Source: Streptomyces sp. RPA4-2 (lineage in GTDB: Bacteria; Actinomycetota; Actinomycetes; Streptomycetales; Streptomycetaceae). Taken from it: a DNA stretch of 64,000 bases. Where the stretch lies: assembly GCF_012273515.2 (NCBI RefSeq), contig NZ_CP050975.2, forward strand, positions 9,486,001-9,550,000. Direction: 5' to 3'. Every line of letters begins with the position of its first letter. Position 1 is the first letter of the stretch. Below the pieces are notes generated by a model. It was not told the origin of the DNA. It did not search any database and saw only the letters and a program-made list of their open reading frames with translations. The position numbers and the translations under genes are program-made. Positions 52,097 through 60,907 of this stretch are shown here, piece by piece.

Positions 52097-53041
52097 CTAC
52101 TCGGCGTGCTTGGCGTGTTGGCGGCCGGTCCCGGTGGAATCCCAGTGACTCCAGGCGGGGATGTCCTCGCGGGCTCGGAGCCAGGCCGCCGGTAGCGCGC
52201 CCGTGCCCGTCCGGGCCGCGACGACGCCACCCGCGATGGCGCAGGTGGTGTCGCGGTCGCCCCAGCCGGCGACGGTCTGCCACAACGCCTCGGAGAGATC
52301 GTCCAGATGACCCGCGGCGGACCACAGCGCGTACGGCACCGTGTCCGGAGCCGAGATCAGTGTTCCCGAGCCCAGTACGGACGCCGCGTGACGAACCGAC
52401 GCGCGCGGCGAGAGGTTCGCGGCCACCAGCAGCCCGGAGCGGACGTCACTGTCCGGCACGTGCGAGGCGATCTCCTCCAGGAACTCCGCGCGCGACGCGG
52501 TGTCCCAGCCCTTGTCGGCGGTCGCCAGCGCCGCGGCGACCGCCACGGCCACGGCTCCCGCGACCGCCTCCGGGTGGGAGTGGGTGGCCACAGCGGACAG
52601 CCGGGCCTGCTCGCACACGACCGCCACGTCGTCCCGGAACCACGCCCCCAGAGGGGCGACCCGCATCGCGGCGCCGTTGCCGTGGGAACCCTGCCCGCCG
52701 AACTGCGCCGTGGTGACGGCCTGCCAGTCCTCCCCCTCCCCGATCCGTCGCAGCACACCGTGCATGGACGGACCGTACTTGCGTCCCGGGTCCCGGTCGT
52801 ACTCGGCGGCGAACTCCTCTGCCAGCTCGCCCGGCCGGACCTCCCCGTGGGTCACGAGGTGTGCGAACAGGACGAGAGCCATGGCGGAGTCGTCCGTCCA
52901 CGCCCAGGGCGCCGGACGCAACTGCCGTGCCGCCCACTGGCCTTCGGTGTCCTCGTCGGAGCGCGTGAACCAACCGTCCCCGAAGGCGTCGCCCATCACC
53001 AGGCCGTCCAAGCTGTCGCGGGCGTGCTGCTGACCGGTCAT
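52097..53041 (-). CDS. ADP-ribosylglycohydrolase family protein
   Basis: 314 aa from ATG (rc of 53039-53041) behind GAGGA. Family motifs: SLDGLVMGDAFGDGWF (10-25), AWTDDSAMAL for the first Mg site, and GWGDRDTTCAIAGGVVAA for the second. Members remove ADP-ribose from proteins or small molecules (DraG/ARH3 type). The N-terminal GD..GD and TDDS.M sites are intact, so it should be active. Next to the P450 gene but divergent from it, and 369 nt away. Confidence 0.9.
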   Translation of the reverse strand: MTGQQHARDSLDGLVMGDAFGDGWFTRSDEDTEGQWAARQLRPAPWAWTDDSAMALVLFAHLVTHGEVRPGELAEEFAAEYDRDPGRKYGPSMHGVLRRIGEGEDWQAVTTAQFGGQGSHGNGAAMRVAPLGAWFRDDVAVVCEQARLSAVATHSHPEAVAGAVAVAVAAALATADKGWDTASRAEFLEEIASHVPDSDVRSGLLVAANLSPRASVRHAASVLGSGTLISAPDTVPYALWSAAGHLDDLSEALWQTVAGWGDRDTTCAIAGGVVAARTGTGALPAAWLRAREDIPAWSHWDSTGTGRQHAKHAE

Positions 53042-53410
53042 GGCGAAGTTCCTCCGGATCGTTGACGGTCCCGGCATTCTCGCCGTACGCAAGCCGGGCA
53101 GGCGAGTGGATTACCTCCGTAGCGCCTGTTCAGGTCCGTACGGGCGGGAGATCGCGGCGCCCGCGGGACGGGTCCCGCTCACCACGGCAACGGCTCTCCG
53201 CGACCTCCGGCCCGGCGGGGCCCGGCGAGAAGCGCGCCCCGTGACCGGAACCCGTGCCGCCGTTCGCCCATCCTGTACCCCGGGTGGACCTGTTCGCTCA
53301 CCCGTCTCGCGGACGCGACATACGGGGGTGGGGGCGCATCACACGGCAGGTCACGTATTCCGACCAGGATGGTTCCTCCCCCACACCGTGTACTTGGAGA
53401 GGCCTTCACC
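53042..53410. other. 369-nt divergent intergenic region
   Basis: Between the ADP-ribosylglycohydrolase gene (-) and the P450 gene (+). No gene, no clear repeat. Promoters of both genes should be here. Confidence 0.4.
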
Positions 53411-54661
53411 ATGCCTGTGGTCAGTCCCCGTCCCGGCATCCTGTCCGAGGCCTTCGCCGCGGACCCCTACCGCCACTTCGCACGGCTGAGGGAAGAGTCT
53501 CCGGTGCACTACGAGCCGGCGATCGACAGCTATTTCCTCTCCCGCCACCAGGACGTCAAGCGGGTACTCACCGACCATGAGATGTTCACCACCCGGACCC
53601 TGCAGGCGCGCGCCGAGCCGGTGATGCGCGGGCCGGTCCTCGCCCAGATGACCGGGGCCGAACACACCGCCAAGCGGAAGATCGTCGTGCGGGGTTTCAC
53701 CGGCCAGGCCCTCCAGCACCAGAAACGCGCCATCCACGCCAACGCCGCCGAACTCATGGCGCCCTTCCTGTCCCGGGGCCGGATGGACCTCGTCAACGAT
53801 TTCGGCAAGCCCTTCGCCATCCACGTGACGCTCGACGTCCTCGGTCTGGACAGGAAGGACTGGCGGCAGGTGGCCGCCTGGCACAGCGGGGTCGCCGAGT
53901 TCATCACCAGCATGGCTCTCACCCCCGAGCGCCGCCTGCACTGCATGGACTGCGCGGAGCAGTTGGAGGCCTATCTCGCACCCGTCATCGAACAGCGGCG
54001 CCGCCACCCCGGTGAGGACCTGATATCGAAGCTGTGCGCCGCCGAGTTCGACGGCATCGCCCTGAGCGACCGCGACGTCACCGCGCTGATCATCAACGTG
54101 TTGGCCGCCGCCACCGAACCCGCGGACAAGACCCTCGCCCTGCTCTTCAAACACCTGATCGACCATCCCGAGCAGATGGCACAGGTCCGCGAGGACCCGA
54201 ACCTGTTGACCGCCGCAATCGCCGAGACCCTGCGCCGCACCCCGCCGGTCCAGCTCATTCCCCGCCAGGCGGAGCGGGACGCGGTGTTCGCGGGCACCAC
54301 CGTCCCGGCAGGTGCCACGGTCTTCTGCCTGATCGGCGCGGCCAACCGCGACCCCGATGCCTTCACCGCCCCGGACACGTTCGACATCCACCGCCCGGAC
54401 CTGGGCACCGCCCGTTCCTTCACCGCGGCCGCCCAGCACCTGGCCTTCGGCACCGGACTCCACCAGTGCGCCGGCGCGGCCTTCGCGCGCGCCGAGATCG
54501 AGACCGTCGCCGCGATGCTCCTGCCCCTGCTCGACCAGGTCCGCTACAGCCCCGGCTTCCGCTACCAGGAGACCGGCCTGTACACCCGAGGCCCCGTGTC
54601 CCTGTCGCTGGACTTCACTCCGTCCACGAAAGCGGTACCGCCCCCGCTCGACGGCCCGTGA
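53411..54661 (+). CDS. Cytochrome P450
   Basis: 416 aa from ATG 53411, with GGAGAGG upstream. Heme-binding FGTGLHQCAGAAFAR with Cys353; ExxR as E272-TLR-275; AEHTAKRKIVVRGF (83-96) in the C-helix region. The I-helix reads LAAATEPADKT (231-241): the usual acid-alcohol pair (D/E-T) is Glu-Pro, so the conserved Thr is missing. Such P450s may use substrate-assisted oxygen activation or act on atypical substrates. Class I, soluble, needs ferredoxin; none is adjacent. Followed by the NTF2-like gene. Confidence 0.9.
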   Translation: MPVVSPRPGILSEAFAADPYRHFARLREESPVHYEPAIDSYFLSRHQDVKRVLTDHEMFTTRTLQARAEPVMRGPVLAQMTGAEHTAKRKIVVRGFTGQALQHQKRAIHANAAELMAPFLSRGRMDLVNDFGKPFAIHVTLDVLGLDRKDWRQVAAWHSGVAEFITSMALTPERRLHCMDCAEQLEAYLAPVIEQRRRHPGEDLISKLCAAEFDGIALSDRDVTALIINVLAAATEPADKTLALLFKHLIDHPEQMAQVREDPNLLTAAIAETLRRTPPVQLIPRQAERDAVFAGTTVPAGATVFCLIGAANRDPDAFTAPDTFDIHRPDLGTARSFTAAAQHLAFGTGLHQCAGAAFARAEIETVAAMLLPLLDQVRYSPGFRYQETGLYTRGPVSLSLDFTPSTKAVPPPLDGP

Positions 54662-54758
54662 CCCCGGCCCGTCCGGGGCCGGCCCGGCGTACTGACCTCC
54701 ACGCCCCCGGCAGCCCGGAACAACTCCATGTCCCTACTCCCTTCAGGCGAACACACCG

Positions 54759-55151
54759 ATGAATACGACCGACATCACCAGAGCCATCAACGACCTGCTC
54801 TTCGACCCGGGCCTCGACCTCGCCGAAGCCCTCGACCGGCACTTCACCCCTGACTACCGGCAGCGCACCGACGGCGTGTGGAGCGACCGGGCCTCCTTCG
54901 CCCAGCACATCACCCGCCTCCGCTCCCTGATCCGCAGCGGACACATCGAGGTCCACGACGAACTCCGGGACGGGCCGCGCTACGCCGACCGCCACACCGT
55001 CACGCTCACCCAGCACAACGGCCGCGTCTCCAGCACCGAGGTCTACCTCTTCGCCCAACTGGCCCCCGACGGACGCTTCCACCGCGTCGAAGAGACCACC
55101 CTCCTTATCACCGGCCACTCCGACGACGGGAACCTCGGGCACATCAAGTGA
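54759..55151 (+). CDS. NTF2-like / SnoaL-like protein
   Basis: 130 aa from ATG 54759. The length and pattern (ITRAINDLLFD, YRQRTDGVWSDRASFAQHI, IEVHDELRDGPRYADRHTVTL, VYLFAQLAPDGRFHRVEETTLL) fit the cone-shaped NTF2-like fold. Such proteins serve as cyclases, isomerases or binding proteins in secondary metabolism and detoxification. 97 nt after the P450. The stop codon lies in the first copy of a 17-bp repeat. Confidence 0.75.
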   Translation: MNTTDITRAINDLLFDPGLDLAEALDRHFTPDYRQRTDGVWSDRASFAQHITRLRSLIRSGHIEVHDELRDGPRYADRHTVTLTQHNGRVSSTEVYLFAQLAPDGRFHRVEETTLLITGHSDDGNLGHIK

Positions 55152-55199
55152 TCCGGGGTCGTCAAGTGATCGGGCTCGTCAAGTGATCGGGCTCGTCAA
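55148..55199. repeat. 17-bp direct repeats at the end of the NTF2-like gene
   Basis: Two perfect copies of gtgatcgggctcgtcaa (55166-55182, 55183-55199) preceded by an 18-bp variant (55148-55165) that carries the TGA stop codon. Period unrelated to reading frame. Confidence 0.9.
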
Positions 55200-55293
55200 G
55201 TGGGCCGGACAGGGCCTCCGTTAGGCTCTGCGCGGAGTAGCGGCGGCTCCTCAGGGGAGAACGGCCTCCGAAGCAAGGGGAGAGAGATCCGCC

Positions 55294-57294
55294 ATGGTGT
55301 CCGTGGGAGAGAGACTGAGCAGTGCGCGCGGGCGCGCCTTCATCGGCAGGGACGAGGAACTCGGGCGCTTCGAGGAGGCCTTGGCCGGCGATCCGCAGGC
55401 ACCGTTCGCGTTCTACGTGTACGGGCCGGGCGGCATCGGGAAGTCGACGCTGCTCAGGCGTCTGGCGGACGGCGCTCGTGCGGCGGGCCGACCGCTCGTC
55501 GAACTCGACGGCCGGTTCGTCAGCCGGGACCCGGCCGATTTCGAGCACGCCGCGGGTCCCTTCCTGGATGTTCCGGGCACGGTCCTGTTCGTGGACTCCT
55601 TCGAGCACTGCCAGTGGCTGGAGAGCTGGCTGTGGCACCACTTCCTGCCCCGTGCCGCGGACGACACCCTGGTCGTCCTGGGCGGACGACGGGCTCCGCA
55701 GCCGCAGTGGACCACCGACCCCGCCTGGTCCCGGCTGCTGCACGTGACCGAGCTGGAGCCGTTCTCCGCGGAACAGGCCCGCAGCCTGCTCGCCGCGGCG
55801 CGGATCCGGCCCGAACTGCGCGACCGGGTACTGCGCTTCGCGGGCGGCAACCCGCTGGCCCTGTCCCTCGCGGCCGCCGCGGGATCGGCGGGCTGTTCCA
55901 GGGAGGAGATCTGGGCCCCGTCCGCTGACGTCCTGCGCACACTGGTGGCGGGCCTGATCGGCGAGGTCCCCACGGCTGCCCACCGCCGCGCCCTGGAGGT
56001 CGGCGCGCAGGCCCACTCGACCTCCGAGGAACTGCTCGCCGCCGTGCTGCCCGGGGAGGACGCCCATCAGCTCTTCTCCTGGCTGCGGGACCTGCCCTTC
56101 ATGGAGTCCACGCATCGAGGGCTCCACCCGCACGACGCCGCCCGCGAGACGCTGGCCGCCGACCTGCGCTGGCGTGCCCCCCACGCGTTCGAGGCGATGC
56201 GCCGACGCCTGGCGGACGAGTACCTGCGCATCCTGCGCGAGGCCCCCGAGGAGCGGGTGTGGACCGTCACCGACGAGCTCTTCTACCTCTTCCGGGAAGG
56301 GGAGGCCCTCGCCCGGCTGCGCACCTGGTCCCGCGAGGACGAGGTGCACGATCGCCCCCTGCACCCGGACGACATGGATGTCGTACTGCGGATGGCCGAG
56401 GAGACCGAAGGGGCAGCCTCCGCGGAACTGGTCCGCTACTGGGCGCAGCGCCAGCCGCGGGCTTTCAGCGTCTACCGACTCGTGAGCACGGGCCGGATCG
56501 TGGCCTTCACGGCCCGCCTCGCACTGCCGGCCCCTCCCGACCCGCAGGACCTCGCCACCGACCCCGTCGTCGCCGCCGCGTGGCGGTACACCGAAGCCAC
56601 CGCCCCGGTGAGCCCCGGCGAACACATCGGCGTGAGCCGCTTCACGATCTACCCCGAGCGCTACCAAGTGCCCTCGCGCGTCATCGACCTGAGCAGTTCC
56701 CGGGCCCAGGCCGAGGCAGCCCGTGCCCACGGCCGCGCCTACGGCTTCGCCGTCTACCAGGACGCCGAGACCTGGGCCGGACGCGTCGAAGGCACCCTCG
56801 TCGACACCGGGGCGCGCCCACGTGTGGGAGAGCACACCTACGGGCTGTTCAGCGTCGACTGGCGGCAGGTCCCCGTGGAGACCTGGCTCCTCCGCTTCAT
56901 ATCGGCCCCCGACGCACCGGCGCCGTCCGGACCGTCGCCCATCTCGCGCACCGCGTTCGACCAGGCCGTACGCGAAGCGCTGGCGCACTGGCGCGATCCG
57001 CGCGCCTTCGCCGCCTGCGCCCTGATGCGCACCCGTCTCGCGGCCGACCTCGGTGATCCCGTCGAGGAGCTGCGCGCCCTGCTGCGCCAGGCCGTCGCCG
57101 ACCTCGCCCACGACCCGCGCGGAGTACGCGCCTGCGAGGCCCTGACGGCGGGCTACTTCTCCGGAGCACCCACCCAGGAGGCCGCGGCCCGCCGCCTGGG
57201 CCTTCCGTACGGCACCTACCGGCGCCACCTGCGCCAGGGCCTGGACCTGCTCTACGAAGCCCTGTGGCAGCAGGAGCTGCACGGCCCCCGGTAG
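55294..57294 (+). CDS. Large ATPase transcriptional regulator with C-terminal sigma-region-4-like HTH
   Basis: 666 aa from ATG 55294, behind GGGGAGAGAG. FIGRDEEL (16-23), P loop YVYGPGGIGKST (41-52), Walker B VLFVDSFEH, ATPase tail and an extended helical region. The C terminus (about 590-660) resembles sigma region 4: ACEALTAGYFSGAPTQEAAARRLGLPYGTYRRHLRQGLDLL, with a TQEAAARRLGLPYGTYRRHL helix-turn-helix. It is likely a ligand- or ATP-controlled activator of the MFS-to-oxygenase genes that follow, or of the P450. Unusual architecture relative to LuxR-LAL regulators. Confidence 0.75.
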   Translation: MVSVGERLSSARGRAFIGRDEELGRFEEALAGDPQAPFAFYVYGPGGIGKSTLLRRLADGARAAGRPLVELDGRFVSRDPADFEHAAGPFLDVPGTVLFVDSFEHCQWLESWLWHHFLPRAADDTLVVLGGRRAPQPQWTTDPAWSRLLHVTELEPFSAEQARSLLAAARIRPELRDRVLRFAGGNPLALSLAAAAGSAGCSREEIWAPSADVLRTLVAGLIGEVPTAAHRRALEVGAQAHSTSEELLAAVLPGEDAHQLFSWLRDLPFMESTHRGLHPHDAARETLAADLRWRAPHAFEAMRRRLADEYLRILREAPEERVWTVTDELFYLFREGEALARLRTWSREDEVHDRPLHPDDMDVVLRMAEETEGAASAELVRYWAQRQPRAFSVYRLVSTGRIVAFTARLALPAPPDPQDLATDPVVAAAWRYTEATAPVSPGEHIGVSRFTIYPERYQVPSRVIDLSSSRAQAEAARAHGRAYGFAVYQDAETWAGRVEGTLVDTGARPRVGEHTYGLFSVDWRQVPVETWLLRFISAPDAPAPSGPSPISRTAFDQAVREALAHWRDPRAFAACALMRTRLAADLGDPVEELRALLRQAVADLAHDPRGVRACEALTAGYFSGAPTQEAAARRLGLPYGTYRRHLRQGLDLLYEALWQQELHGPR

Positions 57295-57348
57295 CATCCG
57301 AAGCCGCGCACTCCGGCAGACGCGAGTGGACGGGTGCGGACAGCAGTG

Positions 57349-57367
57349 GACAGTCCCCGCCACTGTC
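57349..57367. promoter_or_regulatory. Candidate operator upstream of the MFS gene
   Basis: Inverted repeat gacagt (57349-57354) and actgtc (57362-57367) with a 7-nt spacer, flanked by three copies of agtggac (57325, 57345 and 57376 regions). The stretch is between the regulator stop codon and the MFS start, a sensible place for control of the downstream genes. Confidence 0.4.
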
Positions 57368-57409
57368 GGGCCTGGAAAGTGGACACCGTCCGACACGAGC
57401 CTGTGCGTC

Positions 57410-58885
57410 ATGAACGTTGCACGCACGCAGTCGAACCAGGCACCACGCCAGGCACCCCGGCCGGGAGCCGTGCTCGCGGCACTCGCCGCGGCGCAGTTCA
57501 CCGTCATGCTCGCCACCTCGATCGTCAATGTGGCGCTTCCGCAGATCCGCGCCGGAGCCGGTCTGTCGGACGGCGGAACCACCTGGGTGGTCAACGCCTA
57601 CGGTCTCGCGTTCGGCGCACTGCTCCTGGCGGGTGGGAGAGCGGCCGACCTCCTCGGCCGCCGCCGGATGCTGATCGCCGGACTCGCGCTGTTCGCAGCG
57701 GCCTCCCTGTCGGCGGGACTGGCCACCGCCGCGGACGTCCTGATCGCCGCCCGCGCCGTTCAGGGCATGGCCGCCGCCGCCATCGCCCCGGCCGCGCTCG
57801 CTCTGACGATGGACCAGTTCCCCTCCGGCCCGGGGCGCGGCAAGGCACTGGGAGTATGGGGGGCGGTCTCCGGCGCGGGAGGAGCGGGCGGCGTCCTGCT
57901 GGGCGGTGTGCTCACCCAGGCGTGGGGCTGGCCCTGGATCTTCCACGCGGTCGCGCTCGGGGCGGTGCTGGTCCTGGCCGCCGTGGCCGCGCTCGTGCCA
58001 CGCACCGCCGGACGCGAGGCCGGACGGTTCGACCTCCTGGGCACGGCCACCGTCACCCTCGCCCTGACCTGCCTGGTCTGGAGCCTGACCACCGCACGCG
58101 GCGCCGGCTGGAGCGACGGCCGGGTGCTGGGCGCCCTCGGGGCCGCCGCCGCGCTGCTGGCGGCCTTCGCCGTCATCGAGCGCCGCCGTCCGGACGCACT
58201 GATACCGCCGCGTCTGTTCACCACCGGCCAGGTCGCCGCGGGCAACCTGTTGATGGCACTGCTGGGTTCGGTGTGGATCGCCCTGTTCTACTTCCTGCCG
58301 CTCTACCAGCAACAGGTCCTCGGATCCAGCCCCTTGGCCACCGGAGCCGGGCAACTCCCCCTCGCCGGTGCCAATATGCTCGGCGCCACCCTGGCGCCGC
58401 GCATCTCCCGGCGCATCGGAGGCCCCGCGGCCGTGACCGCGGCCCTGCTCACCGAGGCCGCGGGCCTGATGTGGCTGTCACGGATCAGTGCCGACGGCAG
58501 CTACCTCGCCGATCTCCTCGGCCCGAGCATCCTGATCGGCCTGGGCCTCAGCATCGCCTTCGTCCAGCTCACCGCGCTCGCCGTGGACGGCGTCCCGCGG
58601 GAGGACGCCGGCCTGGCCGGCGGCCTGGTGAACACCACCCGCCAGGTCGGCGGCGCCATCGGCCTCGCCGCCCTGGCCACCCTGGCTTACTCCGTCACCG
58701 CCCACGCGTCCACCCGGCCTACTTCTCCTCCGGAAGCCCTCACCGCCGGTTACCGCACCGTCTTCGCCGTCGCTGCCGCGGTCCTCCTCGCAACAGCCCT
58801 CCTCGCGCTGCTCCTCACCCGCCGCACCAGTCGGCGGACGGCCACCACCCCCACCGGGCCGGCCTCAGACCCGCAGCCCGCCTGA
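57410..58885 (+). CDS. MFS drug transporter, DHA2 (14-TM) type
   Basis: 491 aa from ATG 57410; the ribosome site is weak. First helix AQFTVMLATSIVNVALPQIR carries the DHA2 motif with the expected I.NVALP. Loop 2-3 has LLAGGRAADLLGRRRM (motif A). Helix 5 contains the AVSGAGGAGGVLLGGVL run (motif C). About 14 hydrophobic helices. Predicted proton-coupled exporter of a hydrophobic product, in line with the surrounding oxygenases. Confidence 0.9.
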   Translation: MNVARTQSNQAPRQAPRPGAVLAALAAAQFTVMLATSIVNVALPQIRAGAGLSDGGTTWVVNAYGLAFGALLLAGGRAADLLGRRRMLIAGLALFAAASLSAGLATAADVLIAARAVQGMAAAAIAPAALALTMDQFPSGPGRGKALGVWGAVSGAGGAGGVLLGGVLTQAWGWPWIFHAVALGAVLVLAAVAALVPRTAGREAGRFDLLGTATVTLALTCLVWSLTTARGAGWSDGRVLGALGAAAALLAAFAVIERRRPDALIPPRLFTTGQVAAGNLLMALLGSVWIALFYFLPLYQQQVLGSSPLATGAGQLPLAGANMLGATLAPRISRRIGGPAAVTAALLTEAAGLMWLSRISADGSYLADLLGPSILIGLGLSIAFVQLTALAVDGVPREDAGLAGGLVNTTRQVGGAIGLAALATLAYSVTAHASTRPTSPPEALTAGYRTVFAVAAAVLLATALLALLLTRRTSRRTATTPTGPASDPQPA

Positions 58886-58976
58886 ATCCCCCGAATCCGC
58901 TGAATCCCCTTAACCCGGCCGAAGAGACGGATCAGCCGCGCCACCGATCCATGTCACCGACAAAGGAGAACCGACC

Positions 58977-59417
58977 ATGGTCACCATCGACGAGACCGCC
59001 CCCGTCATCGTCCGCCTGAGCATCGACATCAACGCCCCGCCCGCGACGGTGTGGGGGCTGCACACCGACATCGCGGCCTGGCCCACCTGGAACACGGACA
59101 TCGACCGGGCCGAGCCCAACGGCCCCCTGATACCGGGCAACCGCTTCAGCTGGCGAACCCACGGCCTGGAGATCACCTCCACCGTGCGCGAACTGGTCCC
59201 CGGCGAGCGGATCGTGTGGGGTGGCCCCGCCGACGGCATCTCCGGCGTCCACGTGTGGACGTTCGAGGAGGAGGGCGGCCACGTCATCGTCCGCACCGAG
59301 GAGTCCTGGAGCGGCGCCCCCGCCGAAGCCGCGGCCGACGACCTCGGCAAGGCCCTCCACGACTCCCTGGAGAGCTGGCTCTCCCACCTCAAGGCCCGTG
59401 CCGAACAAGCCGTCTGA
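58977..59417 (+). CDS. SRPBCC-family (START-like) protein
   Basis: 146 aa from ATG 58977, behind AAAGGAGA. SRPBCC fold: SIDINAPPATVWGLHTDIAAWPTW (15-38), WRTHGLEITSTVREL, WGGPADGISGVHVWTFEEE and ALHDSLESWLSHL at the C terminus. Such proteins bind hydrophobic ligands and often act as polyketide cyclases or lipid carriers. 91 nt after the MFS gene and 37 nt before the carotenoid oxygenase gene, probably the same operon. Confidence 0.83.
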   Translation: MVTIDETAPVIVRLSIDINAPPATVWGLHTDIAAWPTWNTDIDRAEPNGPLIPGNRFSWRTHGLEITSTVRELVPGERIVWGGPADGISGVHVWTFEEEGGHVIVRTEESWSGAPAEAAADDLGKALHDSLESWLSHLKARAEQAV

Positions 59418-59454
59418 CACCAGAGCATCGCCCCCACTGAGAGAGGTTCCCGCC

Positions 59455-60819
59455 ATGACTGCTGCGCAGCCCTACCTGACCGGCCACTACACCCCCGTCA
59501 CCGACGAGGTGACCGCCACCGGACTCACCGTGGAGGGCGCGCTGCCTCCCGAGCTGAACGGCCGGCTGATCCGCAACGGCCACAACCCCAAGCCCGGTGT
59601 CACCCCGGCCCACTGGTTCAAGGGCAGCGGCATGGTCCACGGCATCCGCCTCCGCGAAGGCCGCGCCGAGTGGTACCGCAACCGCTGGGTGCACACCCCC
59701 GCCCTCGACGGCGCGCCCTACATGACCGAGCGCGGCCCCGACCTGACCGCCAGCACCGCCGGCACCCACGTCATCGAGCACGCCGGACGCCTGCTCGCCA
59801 TGTGCGAGGCGAACCTCCCCTTCGAACTCACCCCGGGCCTGGAGACCGTCGGCGCGTACGACTTCGACGGCAAGCTGCGCACCGCGATGACCGCGCACCC
59901 CAAGGAGGACCCGGTGACCGGGGAGCTCCACTTCTTCGGGTCCTCGCCGTTCCCACCGTTCCTGACGTACTACGTCTCCGACGCCAAGGGCGAGATCGTC
60001 CACAGCGCCGAGATCCCGGGAGCGACCGCCTCGCTCAAGCACGACTTCGCCATCACCCGTCGCCACGTGCTCTTCATCGAGGGCAACGTCACCTTCGACC
60101 CGGCCGAGCACTCCGGCATCCCCTACGGCTGGAGCGACCAGCAGCCCTCCCGTATCGGCGTCATGCCCCGCGGAGCGGACGGCGCCCGGCACATCCGCTG
60201 GTTCTCCATCGAACCGGGCAACATGCTGCACGTCGCCAACGCCTACGAGGACGGCCAGGGCCGCATCGTCCTGGAGGGTCCCACCGTGGACCGTGAGGGC
60301 TTCCAGCTGTCCTGGAACTGGTGGATCGGCGCCCCCGGTCGCAGCACCGAGCCCAACGCCCGCTCCTACACCCGCCGTTGGGTCATCGACATGGCCGTCG
60401 GCACCGTCGACGAGCAGATCATCGACGACCTCGCGGTGGAGTTCCCGACCCTCAACGAGGACTACTTGGGCTCCGAGAACCGCTACCAGTACGCCATCTC
60501 CTTCCCCGACGAGAAGGGCTTCGGCGGCTACGGCGTCGTCAAGTACGACCGCACCACCGGCGCCCGCCGCATCCACCAGGCAGGCGACGCCCGGCTGCCC
60601 AGTGAAGCGGTCTTCGTCCCCGCCGCCGGAGCCACCCGCGAGGACGACGGCTACCTCCTGACCGTGGTCTCCGACCTGAAGCAGGACGCCTCGCAGCTGC
60701 TGGTCCTCGACGCATCGGGCCTCGACCGCATCGCCACCGTCCACCTGCCCCGCCGGGTGACCGCGGGGATCCACGGCTCCTGGATCCCCGACACCGCCAT
60801 GGACGACGCCCAGGGCTGA
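59455..60819 (+). CDS. Carotenoid oxygenase family protein (CCD/stilbene dioxygenase-like)
   Basis: 454 aa from ATG 59455 with GAGAGG upstream. Seven-bladed propeller landmarks: GRLIRNGHNPKPG (37-49), WFKGSGMVHGIRL. Four iron-ligand His at the expected spots: H148 (TAHPKEDPVTGEL), H196 (LKHDFAI), H259 (MLHVANAYED) and H440 (GIHGSW). Such non-heme iron enzymes cleave C=C bonds of carotenoids or stilbenoids. With an SRPBCC protein and P450 nearby, an aromatic or apocarotenoid substrate is possible. Cytoplasmic. Confidence 0.9.
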   Translation: MTAAQPYLTGHYTPVTDEVTATGLTVEGALPPELNGRLIRNGHNPKPGVTPAHWFKGSGMVHGIRLREGRAEWYRNRWVHTPALDGAPYMTERGPDLTASTAGTHVIEHAGRLLAMCEANLPFELTPGLETVGAYDFDGKLRTAMTAHPKEDPVTGELHFFGSSPFPPFLTYYVSDAKGEIVHSAEIPGATASLKHDFAITRRHVLFIEGNVTFDPAEHSGIPYGWSDQQPSRIGVMPRGADGARHIRWFSIEPGNMLHVANAYEDGQGRIVLEGPTVDREGFQLSWNWWIGAPGRSTEPNARSYTRRWVIDMAVGTVDEQIIDDLAVEFPTLNEDYLGSENRYQYAISFPDEKGFGGYGVVKYDRTTGARRIHQAGDARLPSEAVFVPAAGATREDDGYLLTVVSDLKQDASQLLVLDASGLDRIATVHLPRRVTAGIHGSWIPDTAMDDAQG

Positions 60820-60907
60820 CGCCGGGCGAGAGCCCGTCCTCACCCGCACCACCTCGTACAACCCCTCGACTCCGCACGGGCCGGGGCACAGACCAAGGAA
60901 TGGCATC

